The notes beneath the pieces were generated by a model that worked only from the letters and a program-made list of their open reading frames with translations, had not been told where the DNA came from and ran no database searches. Positions 1 through 13,216 of a DNA stretch of 64,000 bases are shown here, piece after piece. The position numbers were made by a program, and so were the translations under genes. Positions within the stretch are counted from its first letter, which is position 1. The number at the start of each line of letters is the position of its first letter. This DNA is from Cubamyces lactineus (lineage: Eukaryota; Basidiomycota; Agaricomycetes; Polyporales; Polyporaceae). The stretch is taken from positions 930,001-994,000 of the forward strand of contig JACDTU010000002.1 of assembly GCA_022376465.1 (NCBI GenBank), in the 5' to 3' direction.

Positions 1-3000
1 TCGCGCTTCCGGCGGTAATACTAAATCGCCCGATGTATGCGGCCCCGCTCCGCAGCGCGCACTACACCAGGCTGTACGCAAGGATTGAGACGAGCAAGGC
101 ACGTCGGAACGACGAGCGACGCATCAATGTAGAAACGCACCCGGACTGTACAATGCGAAGGTCGCTGCTGCGGTCCATCACGTCCCTCAGCACAGTGAGA
201 TTGCTTCCCTGTCCCTCCACGTCCGAGTCTCCGCCCCTTCGGTTGATTCAGTAGTAGCAGCACTGCGTCTTCGTAGCTGACTGCTGATGGATTCGGTCCG
301 CAGGCCAGACGACGCTCGGGAACACGGCGCATCCTCCGCGTTGGCTCTCGTAAGAAGGAAGCAAGAGGTTTGTTCCCGGACGTCGAAGGAACCTCGTGCT
401 AGCGCGTCCGCCCGGCAGCCTCGTCAGCACACCGCTCGGCAGAGTCATCGCCGTCCGTGTTGGTGCACGCGCCCCTCGGGCGACCGCACTCCCTCCGCTG
501 CCGCCCTCCCCAGGTGCGTGAGTCGTCGGGAGGCGGTCTCTGTCTGGTCACCGTCCTGACAAATGCGCATGATGCTAGTGTGTTACGTGGCCCGGGGTCG
601 CACAGAACATCCACCTCATTACTCAGAGTGTCTGAGCGGTAGCGCGGGGCACTTCGCGAGCAGGTTACTAACGCTCCAGGCTCAGCACCTCATTCGCACC
701 GGGGAAGGCGTTCCTCCGACTTGCCACAATATTCCCTGCTTTCCACACTTGACATCCGCAAATTCACACCACGGCGCACTTGGCCAGACGAGAGCTCGGA
801 GGACGTCCTGGCGTGTACCCAAGCGGCGAGATTGCACCGCCACCACCGTTCTTGAGGGACGCACCGGGTGTGGCCTGTCTGCCTGCCTGCCTGCCTGCAC
901 CGCTACGTAAGAGCGCGGACAGGCCAAACAAGGTGCAAAAAGCCCCGAGCGCGCGCTGGAGGGCTACCCGCGAGGGCTCCGTCGACGCAGACGCTGCTGC
1001 ACGACCGTCACGGTGACGGGGGACGCCTCGGACTCGGAGGGATGCGCGCAGGAGGCGTGAGGGGGACGTGTCAGCCATAACGTACACGGTGCGTACGCGT
1101 GCCTGACGGTCCCAGGTACGCGAGGGGTTGCTCCGCTCCGACGAGGCGCTCGCGAGCGCTCGTTGCGATGTACGGGTACAGTACGCACGGAGATGCATCG
1201 TGTTCTGTGCGCGTATGAGCTCAGCGAGTGCAGGTCGGTCACCGTCGGTGTGGACAACAGGGTGGTATCGGAGTGGACCGCTGTCTGTGGATTGTGACGC
1301 AAGGCATGACGGACGGCTCTCAGTCATATCGGCGACACGCCGAGTTGTTGCAGTCAGCGGGCCAGTGTCCCCCTTCTGTGAGGAAAATCCACGGGAATGA
1401 GTATGTAGGCATCCAGTCTCATTATGACATCAGCCGTACCGTTTCTATGATATTCTGAGCCTGAGCTGACGCCTGCTGTGATAAACCTTAACATACTCTC
1501 CTCAGCTTCACCTCGGAGGACGAACCGACAACCGAGAATCATTAGAAGGCGTGGATCCGTGATTTCTGTGTGCCTTTCGAGTATCTATGGTATACACAAT
1601 ACTCGGGGAAGTAGAATACTCGCGAAGGCTGTGCGTGGTCTCCGTACTACAGATCGAGGGTGCGTTGTTCTTGGAAAGCTCTGCTGCCTTCTACTTACAG
1701 CCTGGGCATTCTCCAGGCCCCTCTAGTGACCAATGACCTTTATCATATGGTGTGTGGTGACGCTCACATTCCGTGATTCGGTTCGTATCGTTTGAGGGGA
1801 ACATCTATTAGACGCTCTGTCCCCCGAGGGGCAAGCCGATGAGTGCTTTCGTTCTTGGTCACTTGCCTAATGCAGACTATCACCTCGGCTGCGGCGGTCC
1901 GATGGTCTATAGCTTCCGAGATGGTGCACAGCCAGTCGAGTGAAAGTTCAAGTTGGTCTGATTCCTCACGTTCACAACGGCTGCGTCTTGCGCAATCTAC
2001 CAAAAGCGATCGCATTTCCCTCACGCGCCATTGGGCTCGGGTAACCGTGAGTAGTCGTTCGCTTCTCGCTCCAATACGCGCCGCCTCACGACTCACCAGC
2101 CACCGCCAGGTTCATATCGTATGTTCGACCAGGGACATTGCACTTAATTGGATTGTGCTTCTAGTCAAATTGCTTACGCACTTGCCACGTCTGGCGAACT
2201 TTCTCTTGGCGGCAACGTCCGAATGTCTGCGGCCTTTTTTGTAGCCCGTCCCTTAAATGACAGGATCCTACCCGCGATTGCCTCTTCGACGAATTCGACT
2301 CGTCGACTCGTGACCGTCCCTAGTCGGATCGCATTTTATTGGGTCAGGCGTCCTCGCAGGCGCATTCCGAGGTACGCACAGACATGGCATAGGCGTCTCC
2401 TATTGGACGCGCAACCTACACGATCCCATATACCGTGTCCATCTTGCCGTAAGCGGGAACCCCTCTTCCTTGACCAACGCCATTGCGCGCCAGCCCTCGC
2501 CAATTCTCTGTCACGAACTCTCTCAACCCCGGGGCTGATACACGCATAACGACGACGGCTGCTCGGACGCGTGCAGATAACGACCCAGTGACTGCTCTCG
2601 GGCGCGCGTACCGCATGCTCCTCTCGTCTTCTTCGAGAACGTGGGTCTGCGTTTCTCAGGCATGCCTTCGCCATATGGTATGTGCTGATGCATACGTCGT
2701 CGCTGCTCTTTGTGACATGACTGACAGATTGCTCGCCGTTCTCATCGCTGCGCAACCCCGCCGCAGTGTAGGTGAATCATCTGTCGCGAGATGACGTCGA
2801 CGGTCTGCCTGGTGACTCAATGGCGTTTGGCAGCACGATGCGCAAGCCCTCGGCGGCATGCCTTCTTAGATCTTCCTGTCCATCGCCCGGTGTCAGCTTT
2901 GTGGCGTGACTCAGAAGCGTTGATACTGAACTCCAACTATGCCACATCTCTGGACCTCAGTCTACCCGAACCTTGCTATCCGTGCTGGACAACGGTGTGA

Positions 3001-6000
3001 GTGGGAGCAGTCGTAGGAAACATATCCCCTCATGTACTGTGAATTCGGTCAGATGTGTTCTACCGCCTAAACGCTCTGAGTTGATGACAAGGATCTTAGT
3101 CAAGAAGCATCCCCCATCCTCTCTGTTCCCATCGTCGGCGACGTCGGACACGATATCAAGAAACCCGAGGCTCTCTTTGGACTAGTGCGACGATTGTCGA
3201 CTTCTGACATTCACCTATGTTCATTCGGAAGCGCACCGCACCCGTCGATCTCGTTATCGTTCCTCGCTCGTATCGTTGACCGTGTCCATTGACCTCCGGT
3301 GTTAGGAAAATCCTGCACTGATTCTGAGGTGAGTCCACTCGCGGTTATCCGGAGCTCGCTCACATTATTCTGTTACGTTCGTCAGGGCAGAGGGTGCCAG
3401 TGACGGAGAAACACCGTCAAGAGACTGAACGATTGCGTAATGTAGCCTGGGTACTGTGGAGTTTCGTTGTATCTGGAGTGCAATGTTGGCCCGCTGATGG
3501 GTCATGTATGAGTCATTTCTCTTTGCGTCGACTATCACTCATTGCGAGACGTTCCAGCGGCTGAATCAGCGTATGTCACGGCTACGCTGACCTGGAAATA
3601 CAAGTGCAACGTTCAGCCCGTAAATTGGCTGAGCTTGTTTCGCATTGTTAGGTCTCCGGGGGAGCGTAAGACTAGATGTCTGTTATGCTGTTCACGCGTC
3701 TAAAATTCACCACCAGACCGGACCCGAACCTCGGTTGACTACAGGATCCCTATCACTGTGACCTGCCGTGTTTCTCAGGCATCACTCTGATGCGAACCCT
3801 ACTTCTTGTAGAGAAGGGTCCATGGCCATGATGGGACGTAGGGTTACGAGGATGTTCAAGGCACTCTGGAAACGTTGATAGGTGCGCAGATAGCACTTCG
3901 TTTTACCAGTGGCTGCGAGCCGCAAGATTGAGAAGCTGCACCAAATCCCACCCGTCGCTTGTATCCGCATGGTCGTCTCGCGCCACAGAAACTGCGCTTT
4001 GCCTCCGGAGCAGCATCGTGCGGAACGATAGTGTGACGCTGCCCCGAAGGAAGCCATGAGGCGATGTGTTCCGCGTTCTATGCAGACTCCGACCCTGGTT
4101 CGACTGCGCTCTCAGGGTCCGTGCAGGAACCAAGGTGCTTCCCAAGGTGCAAAATATGGTGTTGTGAGGGTGGCGACGAGCACGCCATTGGGCCTCCTGC
4201 GAACCGTGGAGGTCGCGGGGATGGTATCTGTCACGTAGGACTACCGTCATAGCGTCGAGCGAAGCTGTCTGCCAATCGGATCCTGTGAGTTTGAAGCACC
4301 CTCCATGCTATGGTCGCAGCTGTTGACCGCAAACGACTACTTTGCTTTGTGGGCATTGTTCGCTTGCCGTCTATCCGCTCTCCACTACACTATGCCCGAA
4401 CGTGCACCCGTCCCGGCTCCGAACATGCACCCAGAACATGACAGTGCCACGGTTCAGATCATAGGTAACACCTCCTTTCACCCACGCGACCCCACGCATC
4501 CCCAAGTAGCCGCAAATCGCAGATATTTTGAGCATACTCAACCTCCGTACCTTGTCCAGATCGCGTCGCGGTACCTCTCAGGAGCCGTCGTTATTTTCTC
4601 TCAAGCTCTGGGACAGAAGCATTGTGGCTTCCCAGTGCCTCAAGGTGGTATGGGGAATTCGGTCAGTTTCGTGGACGGCACAGAGCCAATCGTGCCGGCG
4701 GCATGGTGCGAGAATACCATTCTCAGGAACAGGCGATGCGCCTTGAGAACAACGGTCGTACGCCACTGAAACCACCATAGAAAGTGGCGGCGCGGAATTG
4801 ACGAGAGTGGAGGCAAATAGTCGCTACGTACACGTACCAGGCGTACGAGGAATATGATAGAGAAGACGTATATGACGAGCTTTCCGGGCCGAAATATTGC
4901 AGCGTAGATCTCATCACGCCATCAGCTAAGAGGAATGCACGAGACAATCCAAACGATATGTTTGGCGTGTTGTTTTCGACGTCGATCTCGGCGTTGCATG
5001 GGCACCGATTTCCAGCATACACTCGTTCATCGGTGCGGCAAGTGGGTTTCAATCGTGCCGAGGGCTATTGTTGGCGTATATGCGCAAACTGGTCACTGGC
5101 TTTGCTTCCGATAGTCTATTGGAAGGCTAGCCAAGGTACCGAGGAAGAGGGTTGCAACACAACACGGACCTTCACGAACGATACATTGATCAAGAATAAC
5201 AGACCCGCATGCGAGCTAGTGCTCTCGAGATCCAGGTGGTGCCCGAGGCTCACACAGCGCCATTGGTGCTCGTCGTGCCCAGGATGCGGGCGGCGGTACC
5301 TGTGCCCCTCATAGCTCTCTGAGTCTACCAGGCACAAATCCGCCACGACGGAATAGAGCGGACCGTTATCAGTCGTCGAACACCAATAGCACGCGGGGAA
5401 GGCGACTTGTGGTGTTCACCGGATCGACCACCACGGGCTACAATTGTGCCCCTGGGAGTAGGAGTTGTAGAGCTGGGTGAGCGATTCCTATATCTGGCAA
5501 GTACTCAAGATTGTGCTCACGCGCGACATGTCTTCGTCGGTGAAGGTTTATACAACCTTTGGTGCCCGCCCCGACGTCGATATCAGCAACGGCTTGGGTA
5601 GATCTGTCCGAGTTTGGTAGCCCCGTAGATCACCGATATGCGCCCATCCGTTCTTGAAAGATCATTACAACACGGAGCGACATGTCTGTAGGCAGAGATC
5701 TATTGCCCGTTGCATGAGTACTAGCATCATTGGACGACGAGACGCAGAACGATAGAGCGGTATGCGGAGGAGTGCGGCTACGACAGTAGGCGGAAAGATA
5801 ACAAAACTGATCGGTGACGTGTTCCTAGGATGCAGGGCCGTTGCGGACGAATTTCTGCGCGACTGAACATGGTCACTGACATTGAGTGCCAGCCCGACGA
5901 GCGACCCTGAAATCAACCTGCATTGCAAAGTCAGAGTTTCACCATAGTTTTGACCGCCCATAGCAGCCGGGCGCGAGCCATAGTAGATAGACTGTATCTG

Positions 6001-6422
6001 GATAACATGATGGACGACTTAGATTCATTGAGGGCTTCGCATTCAGCTGCCGTCCGTTTGGAGACTGAGTACTTCCCAACAAGTTCACAGTTACTGCGCG
6101 CACGCAGGTATTGAATCTGACAATATTGCTGGTCAGCAAAAGATCGTCAAAAGATGTTATATGCGTCTGTTACCTCAACACGCTCAGAACGAGCAAGATG
6201 ACAGCCAGTATGTGCGATACGACCGCGGTAGACCGCTGTGGTTAATTGTAAGTTGGTTGTGCAGTACAAAGGACGGGGCGGAGAACAAGGCTCTGTGATA
6301 GAAGATTGGAACTCCGCTATGGCTCTGAGAGAGACGCGTAGAGAGACGCCCGTCTCATCGCTTCACGTCCAACTGCTCGAGCTCGGAGCTGCGCGGGGGA
6401 CGCACTCTCTGCGACTACCACC
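1..6422. other. gene-free left flank, no recognisable feature
   Basis: I read all six frames here and found no stretch with recognisable protein motifs, consistent fungal splice signals or codon bias. Open frames are short (at most about 150 codons), overlap on both strands and do not join across plausible introns. I saw no long terminal repeats, tRNA-like folds or reverse-transcriptase or transposase motifs. The sequence could be intergenic DNA or very old, heavily mutated repeats; nothing visible decides between these. The block ends at the promoter and first exon of the F-box/WD40 gene. Confidence 0.6.
875..898. repeat. CTGC tetranucleotide microsatellite
   Basis: Five tandem CTGC units (879-898) preceded by one variant CTGT unit (875-878). 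It lies in the gene-free left flank and no gene overlaps it. Confidence 0.9.
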
Positions 6423-9278
6423 ATGTCTTCCAATCCTCCACGTCCCTCGCTATACCTCGCCCCATCCGTGAACACAACGACGTGAGTTCTTTTCTTTGTA
6501 GTTCATGTTGCAATAGCTTAGTATGCTTCGGACAGGGTGGTCACGACGACAACGACGACGACGACATACGCGCCTATCCCGCTACCTCAGATTCCGCCAC
6601 CTTCCTCGCCCAAAGATCCCAAACTATACCCTCTACTCAATGCAACCCTACCTAAGTCATTGCGTGAGTTTCCTCTGGTGTTTCCAGGCGGCGCACGTGC
6701 CACTTTCCGTGACGGCGAGTCTGGCGAGCAAGAAATGCAGGAGGAGGAATCGGTAGTGGAGGGCAAAGGCTGGAAGATGATCAAACGTGACGAGAGCGAG
6801 AATAGGAGAGAAGTAGGTCTCGCCGAGGCTATTGAACGTTACGGCCGCAAGAGGTCATACAGCAACGAGAATATGATGGAGGGCATCGAGGCCATACCCG
6901 GTCTAGTCACGAACACACCGCCGCGTAAGAAGGCGAAGAGCTATCCACCACCCCCAATCAACACGATGAATACCGCAGCGCCCCCTTCACCCCTTCCTTC
7001 TCCACACGGCTCGCCGCCACCGGAAAGTATCTGGCCATCCGCACCCCCCAGTGGACATTCTTCCCCGCAGCCGCAAGCTCAAGCCCCCATACAACCTGAT
7101 CTATCGCTTACTACTCTCATGGCTCTCCCTTCACTACTCTCGCATTTCTCGAGTTTGCCACCACCTCTACAATCACATGTGCTACTCACCTTCCTGCGTC
7201 ACTCTCCACTCTCCGTCCTCCGCACCCTTCATTCCGTTTTAACACCAACTCTCGCGAGGGACTTCCTTACACTCCTGCCACCGGAGCTCGTTTCTCTGAT
7301 CTTGAGCTTCCTCCCCTTCCCCGATCTCGCTCGCGCGTCCAGAGTTTCTAAGGCTTGGCGAGCAATAATTGACTCAGATCCTGTGCTTTGGCGAGACCTT
7401 CTCAAGAGCACAAGGATTTGGTTTGGTCATGACTCGGAGACTGCATTCTCGGACGCCATCATGGCTCGACGAAGGCGCCAAGGCCTCCCGGCTCCCAACT
7501 CACTCCCCCTGCCACATCCATACAAAATCCTTTTCAAATCCAGACATCTCACCCGCACCCGATGGGTCACCAACCAAGATCCAAAGCGGCTCACATTCCC
7601 CGCCCATGGCCGTTCTGTGGTGACGTGCCTCATCTTCTCTCATGGACGTATAATCTCGGCCTCGGATGACCACTCCATTCATGTATATTCTCCTGTCACC
7701 GGTACACTCATCCGCTCCCTGGACGGCCACGATGGCGGCGTGTGGGCGCTGGCGGCGACCAAGAATACCCTCGTCAGTGGCTCAACGGACCGGACGGTCC
7801 GGATATGGGATCTCGAGACAGGGCGATGCACGCATGTATTCGGTGGCCATACCAGCACGGTTCGGTGTCTGGCGATAGTAAAACCTGAGTGGATCGACTA
7901 TGAGAATGAACACGGCATAATTGTCAGGGAGAAATGGCCGAAACGCCCGCTCATTGTCACCGGCAGCAGAGATCATTCCTTACGTGTGTGGACTCTGCCG
8001 AGGCCCGGAGACGAGGAGTACAGGTGCTATGGCGCCGATGATACCGAGATAGACCCTTCGGAGGTGCGCAGCTATATTCACTGGACCCGTTGTATTCCTA
8101 TGCTCACGTAACAAACCGCAGGAGGACGTGGAAGATAACCCGTATCACAAGCTTCATCTCGAAGGACACGATCATGCGGTTCGTGCGCTTGCAGCCCGAG
8201 GTCGCACCCTTGTGTCTGGGAGCTATGATTGTACCGTCCGTATATGGGATATCATCACTGGAGACTGCAAGTGGGTACTAGTTGGACACACTCAGAAAGG
8301 TATGTCCGCATCCCATGTCCACGACATACCAGAGTATACTGAGCTTTTGTGTTCCCAGTGTACAGCGTTGTCCTGGACATCAACCGTAATCTCGCCTGTT
8401 CGGGATCTATGGACGGCACCGTTCGTGTTTGGAATCTCAGTACCGGACAATGTCAACACGTCCTCGCAGGACACACCTCCCTTGTCGGCCTACTAGGCCT
8501 CTCTCCCTCATACCTCGTCTCTGCCGCTGCAGACTCAACACTTCGTGTATGGGACCCTGACACCGGCGAGCTTCGTCACACTTTGGCAGCGCATAGCGGA
8601 GCGATCACCTGCTTCCAGCACGATGAGTTCAAGGTCCTCAGTGGCTCCGATGGCACGTTGAAAATGTGGGACATCAGGGACGGCACGCAGGTGCGCGACC
8701 TACTCACAGGGATCGTTGGCGTTTGGCAAGTCGTCTTCGAGGGCCGCTGGTGTGTCGCGGCGAGCAATCGCATGGACTCCACTGTTCTGGACGTCTGGGA
8801 CTTCGGTAACGACGAAGACGAGGATTGGGAAGGAGAACCCCCTGGTGGTTTGTACGACGAGGAGTCCGACTACGATGACGAGGAAGATGACCTCGATCGG
8901 GCACAAGCAGAGGTCGATGCGATGGATCAGGATCTTGAGGGTGTGCCATCGGACGCTGAGTTCGCAGACGCCGACCAGGACCAAGATCTCGGGGCAAGCG
9001 ATGACGACGATCCAGTAGACCTGCGATCAGCGGACTGGCGAGGGGCGCCCTACGACGCGGAGACCAGTACGCTCGCATCCACCAGCCGGGAGCCATCAGC
9101 GCCCCACAGTCGCCATCGTTCATCCGCGCGAACGAAGTCCCATCGGGAGTCTCAACCTGCGCCACCATCCATAGCAGGCCCGTCAGAACCTCAGCTGCGT
9201 ATGCTCCCCGCGGTAGACGAGACCCCTACGCGGCCGCGCACGCGAAACGTAGGCCACCGCCGGCGGTGGCAACCATAG
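6423..9278 (+). CDS. CDC4: F-box and WD40-repeat protein, CDC4/FBXW7-like SCF receptor
   Basis: Substrate receptor of an SCF (Skp1-cullin-F-box) ubiquitin ligase. Exons: 6423-6481, 6536-8063, 8122-8299, 8359-9278, giving 894 aa. The start is the ATG of a 59-nt first exon; the second exon has no in-frame ATG after its upstream stop, so the short exon is required. A Thr run (ACG repeats) and a low-complexity Pro/Ser region precede the F-box at about residues 265-308 (LPPELVSLILSFLPFPDLARA), which binds Skp1. WD40 repeats follow from about 377 to 740, with repeated endings such as DRTVRIWD, DCTVRIWD, DGTVRVWN and STLRVWD. They form the propeller that in Cdc4 reads phosphodegrons. The tail (about 740-894) is very acidic and then Arg-rich, probably disordered. 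F-box plus C-terminal WD40 is the Cdc4/Pop1/Fbw7 architecture; MET30-type receptors share it, so the exact orthologue is an inference. Confidence 0.85.
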
Positions 9279-10792
9279 CAGGCTGCGCTCCTACTGTCAG
9301 CCCTCACTCCTGAACTATAGTGTACAGTATCATCACCTCGGGATTCTCTGTAGTACCCTGTCCGATCCGCTGTCGTTCCTTCGATGTTTACCCGTCATGG
9401 TCTATCTCTCGCGCACGTTATCACGTATTTGTTATGCCGTCTGTGTACACCGAGTCGTGGTTTTGTAGAAGCATCTCATGCGGATTTGTTGGAGGAAGAT
9501 TATGTTCGTAATATACTAGCGTGGTGTAATAGATAGGCTGTGGATGAACAGCTGCAACGGGTGTGCGAGGAGGTCAAGTTGAGAGCGCGCAGTTGAGGTA
9601 TGCATGTGCAAGGTTTGTCTGGCGATTGAACCACTGCACACCCCCGTGTGTAAACTACTGCTGCTGCTGGTATCTCCATACGGCGGATCATCATCACGAT
9701 ATCGATTAGGACCGCGTTGTAGGTACTGGGAACTTACAGATCGTTGACTCCCAATGGGCGGCGGCACCGATCCGCGGCTCCGTGTCTGGCATCCAAGGCA
9801 ACAGAAAACGAGATAGCGGTACGAATCGCTCACGAAAATCTGAGAGAATTTGGGAGACAGCACGTTCGCTTCGCACAAGCCCCGACGGGTTGAATTCCAC
9901 GACCAGCCCTCTTGATGCCTTACATGGTGACCGCCGCCGAACAGACTCCGCAGGGTAGAGTGCGCGTCCCTGACCATTATTTACCCGCAAAAACAAGGGC
10001 GCGAGCGGGTAGATGGGTAGTGGTTCGGGCCCTAGAAGACTATGGAACGGGCGGGAGGCGCGATGCAGAAACAGCGTGCACCAGTGCGCCAAAAGGCAAT
10101 AGGTCACTCACGCTCGTCCGCGCCGTGCTCAGGATCAGCGCCCGCCCGCGACATGTTATAGCTTTTCGGAACGTTCGAGTGTCGTAACGGTGAATGGCAG
10201 TCTCCGATAGCATCGAAGAGGGCGGGGGCCAATCGGACGAGGGGACATATGCATCACGAAGCTTCGTATCCTGTTTTCATTGCCGTGTGAAAGGAAAGCT
10301 CTTGCTGTCCGCGTGCATCGCACGTACGCTCAGGTTGAGGGAGGTTTTCCACGGGCACTCCGCTGCGCTGACACGAGGACGAGGCAGTTTTCGAATATGG
10401 CAGTTGGGGACGTGTTACCATGGCACGGTCGTGGGCCCCGGCAGCGCCCGTCAACTGAGTTCCTACGAAGCAGATACGGTAGGTAAATAGACACGGTATC
10501 TGAACGCCTTCTCAAGAATCGAAGATACCGTCGCATTTCGTATCTGCCAGCATTGTACCCTCCCGCGTGTATGCGCTGATCACGAATGCTCTCTGCCAGG
10601 GAAATGTCTAGACCGCGAAGCCATTCGGTGGAGTGAGAGACACAACGGATAATCGGATACAGCTCTTCGTGAGGTCTTTCGGAAGGGCCTGGATCAGACG
10701 TCTACGTCGAACGGCTACAACACAACACGGTGAGGACTAAAAGACGGTATCCCTCTCATAGAAGACATACTATGTAAGTTGTGTCGTATTTC
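9279..10792. other. intergenic region, no supported gene
   Basis: About 1.5 kb between the ends of the F-box gene (+) and the cyclophilin gene (-), so the neighbours converge. Overlapping minus-strand open frames at about 9516-10107 contain a strong donor-like GTAAGT near 9735, but they have no recognisable domain and no phase-consistent partner exon. I call no gene. Confidence 0.5.
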
Positions 10793-11540
10793 TCAAATGA
10801 CACGAGCTTTGTATATCTTGACGTCTTCGCGAGGTCTTGGCGTGATAGCATGTGAGTGAGATACTAGAATGAATAATCATGGATCATACCTGTCCTGGGC
10901 ATCTGTTGCGACAGCTCCTAATCTCTGCACTACGCGCATTCCCGCGCTCACCCTGCCAAAGATTGTGTGCTTGTTGTCCAGATATGGTGTGGGTGCAAGG
11001 GTAATAAAGAATTGGGAACCTGACGCAAGAACGGTCAGTTTTCCATACCAAGTTGTAGAGCATCACTCGTACCATTCGTGTTGGGCCCTGAATTTGCCAT
11101 GGCCAAGATACCAGCACCAGTGAATCGCAGTTCGGGGTGGATCTCATCCTCACTGAGACGGCAATCAGGACTACTTCGTATCAGACATCCAACCAAGAGA
11201 CGTACAACTTGTTCCCGTAGATGCTCGTTCCCCCGCGGCCTGTTCCTGTTGGGTCACCCGACTGAATCATGAAGTCCTATAGTTGAAAGTGTTAAGTTGA
11301 CTGAAGCGGACTCTGAGATAGACACTGGACCGTACGGCGATGATGCGGTGAAAGACTACGCCGTTGTAGTAACCCCGCTTTGCAAGCTCAGCGAAGTTCT
11401 TGCATGTCTATTGCACGCGCGAGTCAATCAGAGAGTCTGGACGTGGCGAATGCGCAGACCGGACCTACTCGAGGAGCATGATCCCAGTACAGCTCGAGTT
11501 GAATGTCTCCCATACTTGTTTCGAGTACGACGGATTCCAT
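10793..11540 (-). CDS. peptidyl-prolyl cis-trans isomerase, PPIL1-type cyclophilin
   Basis: Single-domain cyclophilin that isomerises prolyl bonds; PPIL1 orthologues act in the spliceosome. Six exons on the minus strand: 11540-11469, 11407-11336, 11276-11206, 11152-11073, 11019-10890, 10835-10793, totalling 155 aa, close to the family length (about 160). Cyclophilin landmarks in order: [102 protein letters not shown]. The catalytic Arg (FHR), FMIQSGD and the SQFF core are intact. The end ([14 protein letters not shown]) matches the PPIL1 branch rather than CypA. It is divergent from the tRNA deacylase gene, with a MITE-like insertion between the two start codons. Confidence 0.9.
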
Positions 11541-11688
11541 GTTCGACACAGCTGCAGCTTCGGAAGACTGGCGGTGGCAATAGCGCGAGGTCACTGGGTC
11601 AGATGATGAGCGCGAGAGGCAAGAGAGTGTCTGACTTTCCAGGCTTCGCAGACGCTCTCTTCCCAGGCGCGCAGCCACAGTGGCTCCC

Positions 11689-12082
11689 AGGACCCCTGAC
11701 AATGGTACGGACAGCCCTATCCGATTCCGGACAAAATCAGCCCGCTGGAAGGGGCCTATGCTGTATTTTTTCCGGACAAAACCCCCCCAAATCGGTCACC
11801 AACCCTGTTCCCCAGACGGACAGATTGACCAAAATATGATGGATTTAATGAGCGCTTATGAACATGAGCGCCCAAAAGATCATGTGACTGGGCGCCTGAG
11901 CAGACCGCTTACCTTTTTGGGACAACTTTGTCAGCAAAAATGGGCGCTTCGGGGCCCGGAGGGGGTCTGAAGGTGAATTTTTTCCGGACATTTCGAGGCA
12001 AAAATGGCCAGAAATCCGCGGACATTTTCACCCAAATTTCGGTCGAGGTGATATAGGTTCACCTACCATTGTCAGGGGTCCT
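11689..12082. mobile_element. non-autonomous DNA transposon (MITE-like), 394 bp, 8-bp target duplication
   Basis: The ends are perfect 19-bp inverted repeats: AGGACCCCTGACAATGGTA at 11689-11707 and its reverse complement at 12064-12082. Directly outside lie identical 8-bp copies of TGGCTCCC (11681-11688 and 12083-12090), a target-site duplication. The interior has no ORF and two related TTTTTTCCGGACA segments (about 11767 and 11977). An 8-bp duplication is typical of hAT-superfamily elements, but the termini do not start with the usual CAG, so superfamily assignment is tentative. It lies between the divergent cyclophilin (start 11540) and tRNA-deacylase (start 12187) genes, ending only 105 bp before the latter. 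Confidence 0.85.
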
Positions 12083-12186
12083 TGGCTCCCGCGCTTCCGA
12101 CCTCCGAGTATTCAGCTACCGCTCAGGCTGATTGCAACGTCGGTCAGATCTTCCAGCGTCCCTGGCATCTGCAAGACATCACCAGG

Positions 12187-13216
12187 ATGCGTGCAATTGT
12201 CCAACGGGTCAGCTCCGCGTCGGTTACGGGTATGTGAATCACTGGGACCTTGAAGTTCACCACGGAGCTGACCTGTCTTCTCCGAAGTCGACAATGAAGT
12301 GATATCCTCTATAGGGCGGGGGCTTATGGTTCTCGTCGGCATCGGTAGAGGTCATTTCTATTGCTCTCCATTCAACGGCGGACGTTCACGCTGAGATGTG
12401 TCGATGTGTGCACAGAACAGATGATACCACCGCCGATCTAGAATCGTTGGCCAAACAGATGTACGTATTCACTCCCGCGTTTTGGCCACACTGTGGTATG
12501 ATGCCTGGCCGAACTCATACCATTATCAGTCTTGCGCTGAAGGCATTCTCGGATGAACAATCCGGAGCCATGTGGAAGAAAAGTGTCAAGGATATAGAGG
12601 GCGAAGTTTTGTGCGTCTCGCAGTTCACTCTTTTCGCCAACACGTCCAAGGGCAAGCCCGACTTCCACCGTGCAATGGTATGCACGAGTTCCTTTCTCGT
12701 ATAGGGCTTCGCTGACAGTGATGATTGCTCTCTGCTGCCGTTTTGCCGTGTACGCCTCTCCCAGGCTTCAGGCCCATCCCGGGACTTGTATGGATCTTTC
12801 CTGAAGCGGATGGGCGAACTGTATAGGCCCGAGAAAATCAAAGGTTCGTCGACGACATCGAGTCGCACCGGGACCTTTTCCGCCAGCCATACGGCACGCA
12901 AGGTTATTTTGGTCATATTAACGCATCTTTTCTTGTGAACAGACGGACGGTTCGGTGCCATGATGGACGTCCGCCTGACGAACGAGGTGAGTGATGTTGC
13001 TCTCGCAACACCCCTTGGCCTTTGTCACCGATGCTTTGTTTCACGCCTTTCTGACTAACCATCCCACGTATGTAGGGTCCGGTGACATTCACCCTGGATT
13101 CGAGAAAGTTTGAATACGTTGAACAACCTTCGCTTCCATCTGCGAAATCTACTGCTGCGCCGGTCAAACAGAATGAACCTCGGCCAGAGACCGCAGTAGC
13201 AGGAAAGAAACCGTAG
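12187..13216 (+). CDS. DTD1: D-aminoacyl-tRNA deacylase (DTD1 family)
   Basis: Proofreading enzyme that hydrolyses D-amino acids (and glycine) wrongly attached to tRNA. Exons: 12187-12229, 12288-12350, 12421-12460, 12530-12677, 12765-12843, 12943-12986, 13076-13216; 185 aa. The N-terminus MRAIVQRVSSASV is the family signature. The SQFTLFA motif (about residue 76) and the Gly-cisPro motif in NEGPVTFTL (about 138-146), which enforces chirality, are both intact. GRGLMVLVGI and KQILALKAF are also family-typical. The donor ending exon 2 (GTCATT) is weak; a donor 8 nt upstream would remove two residues. A Lys/Pro-rich tail of about 30 aa extends beyond the core. The promoter holds the MITE-like element and is shared with the cyclophilin gene. 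Confidence 0.92.

Noticed and set aside
4305..4769. 154-codon plus-strand open frame in the left flank
   Set aside because: Composition is neutral, no splice partners and no recognised domain; length is not remarkable for 6 kb of GC-balanced DNA.
9516..10107. Two overlapping minus-strand frames with a strong donor-like site, considered as a small gene
   Set aside because: No partner exon in phase, no homology recognised, no start context; left as unsupported.
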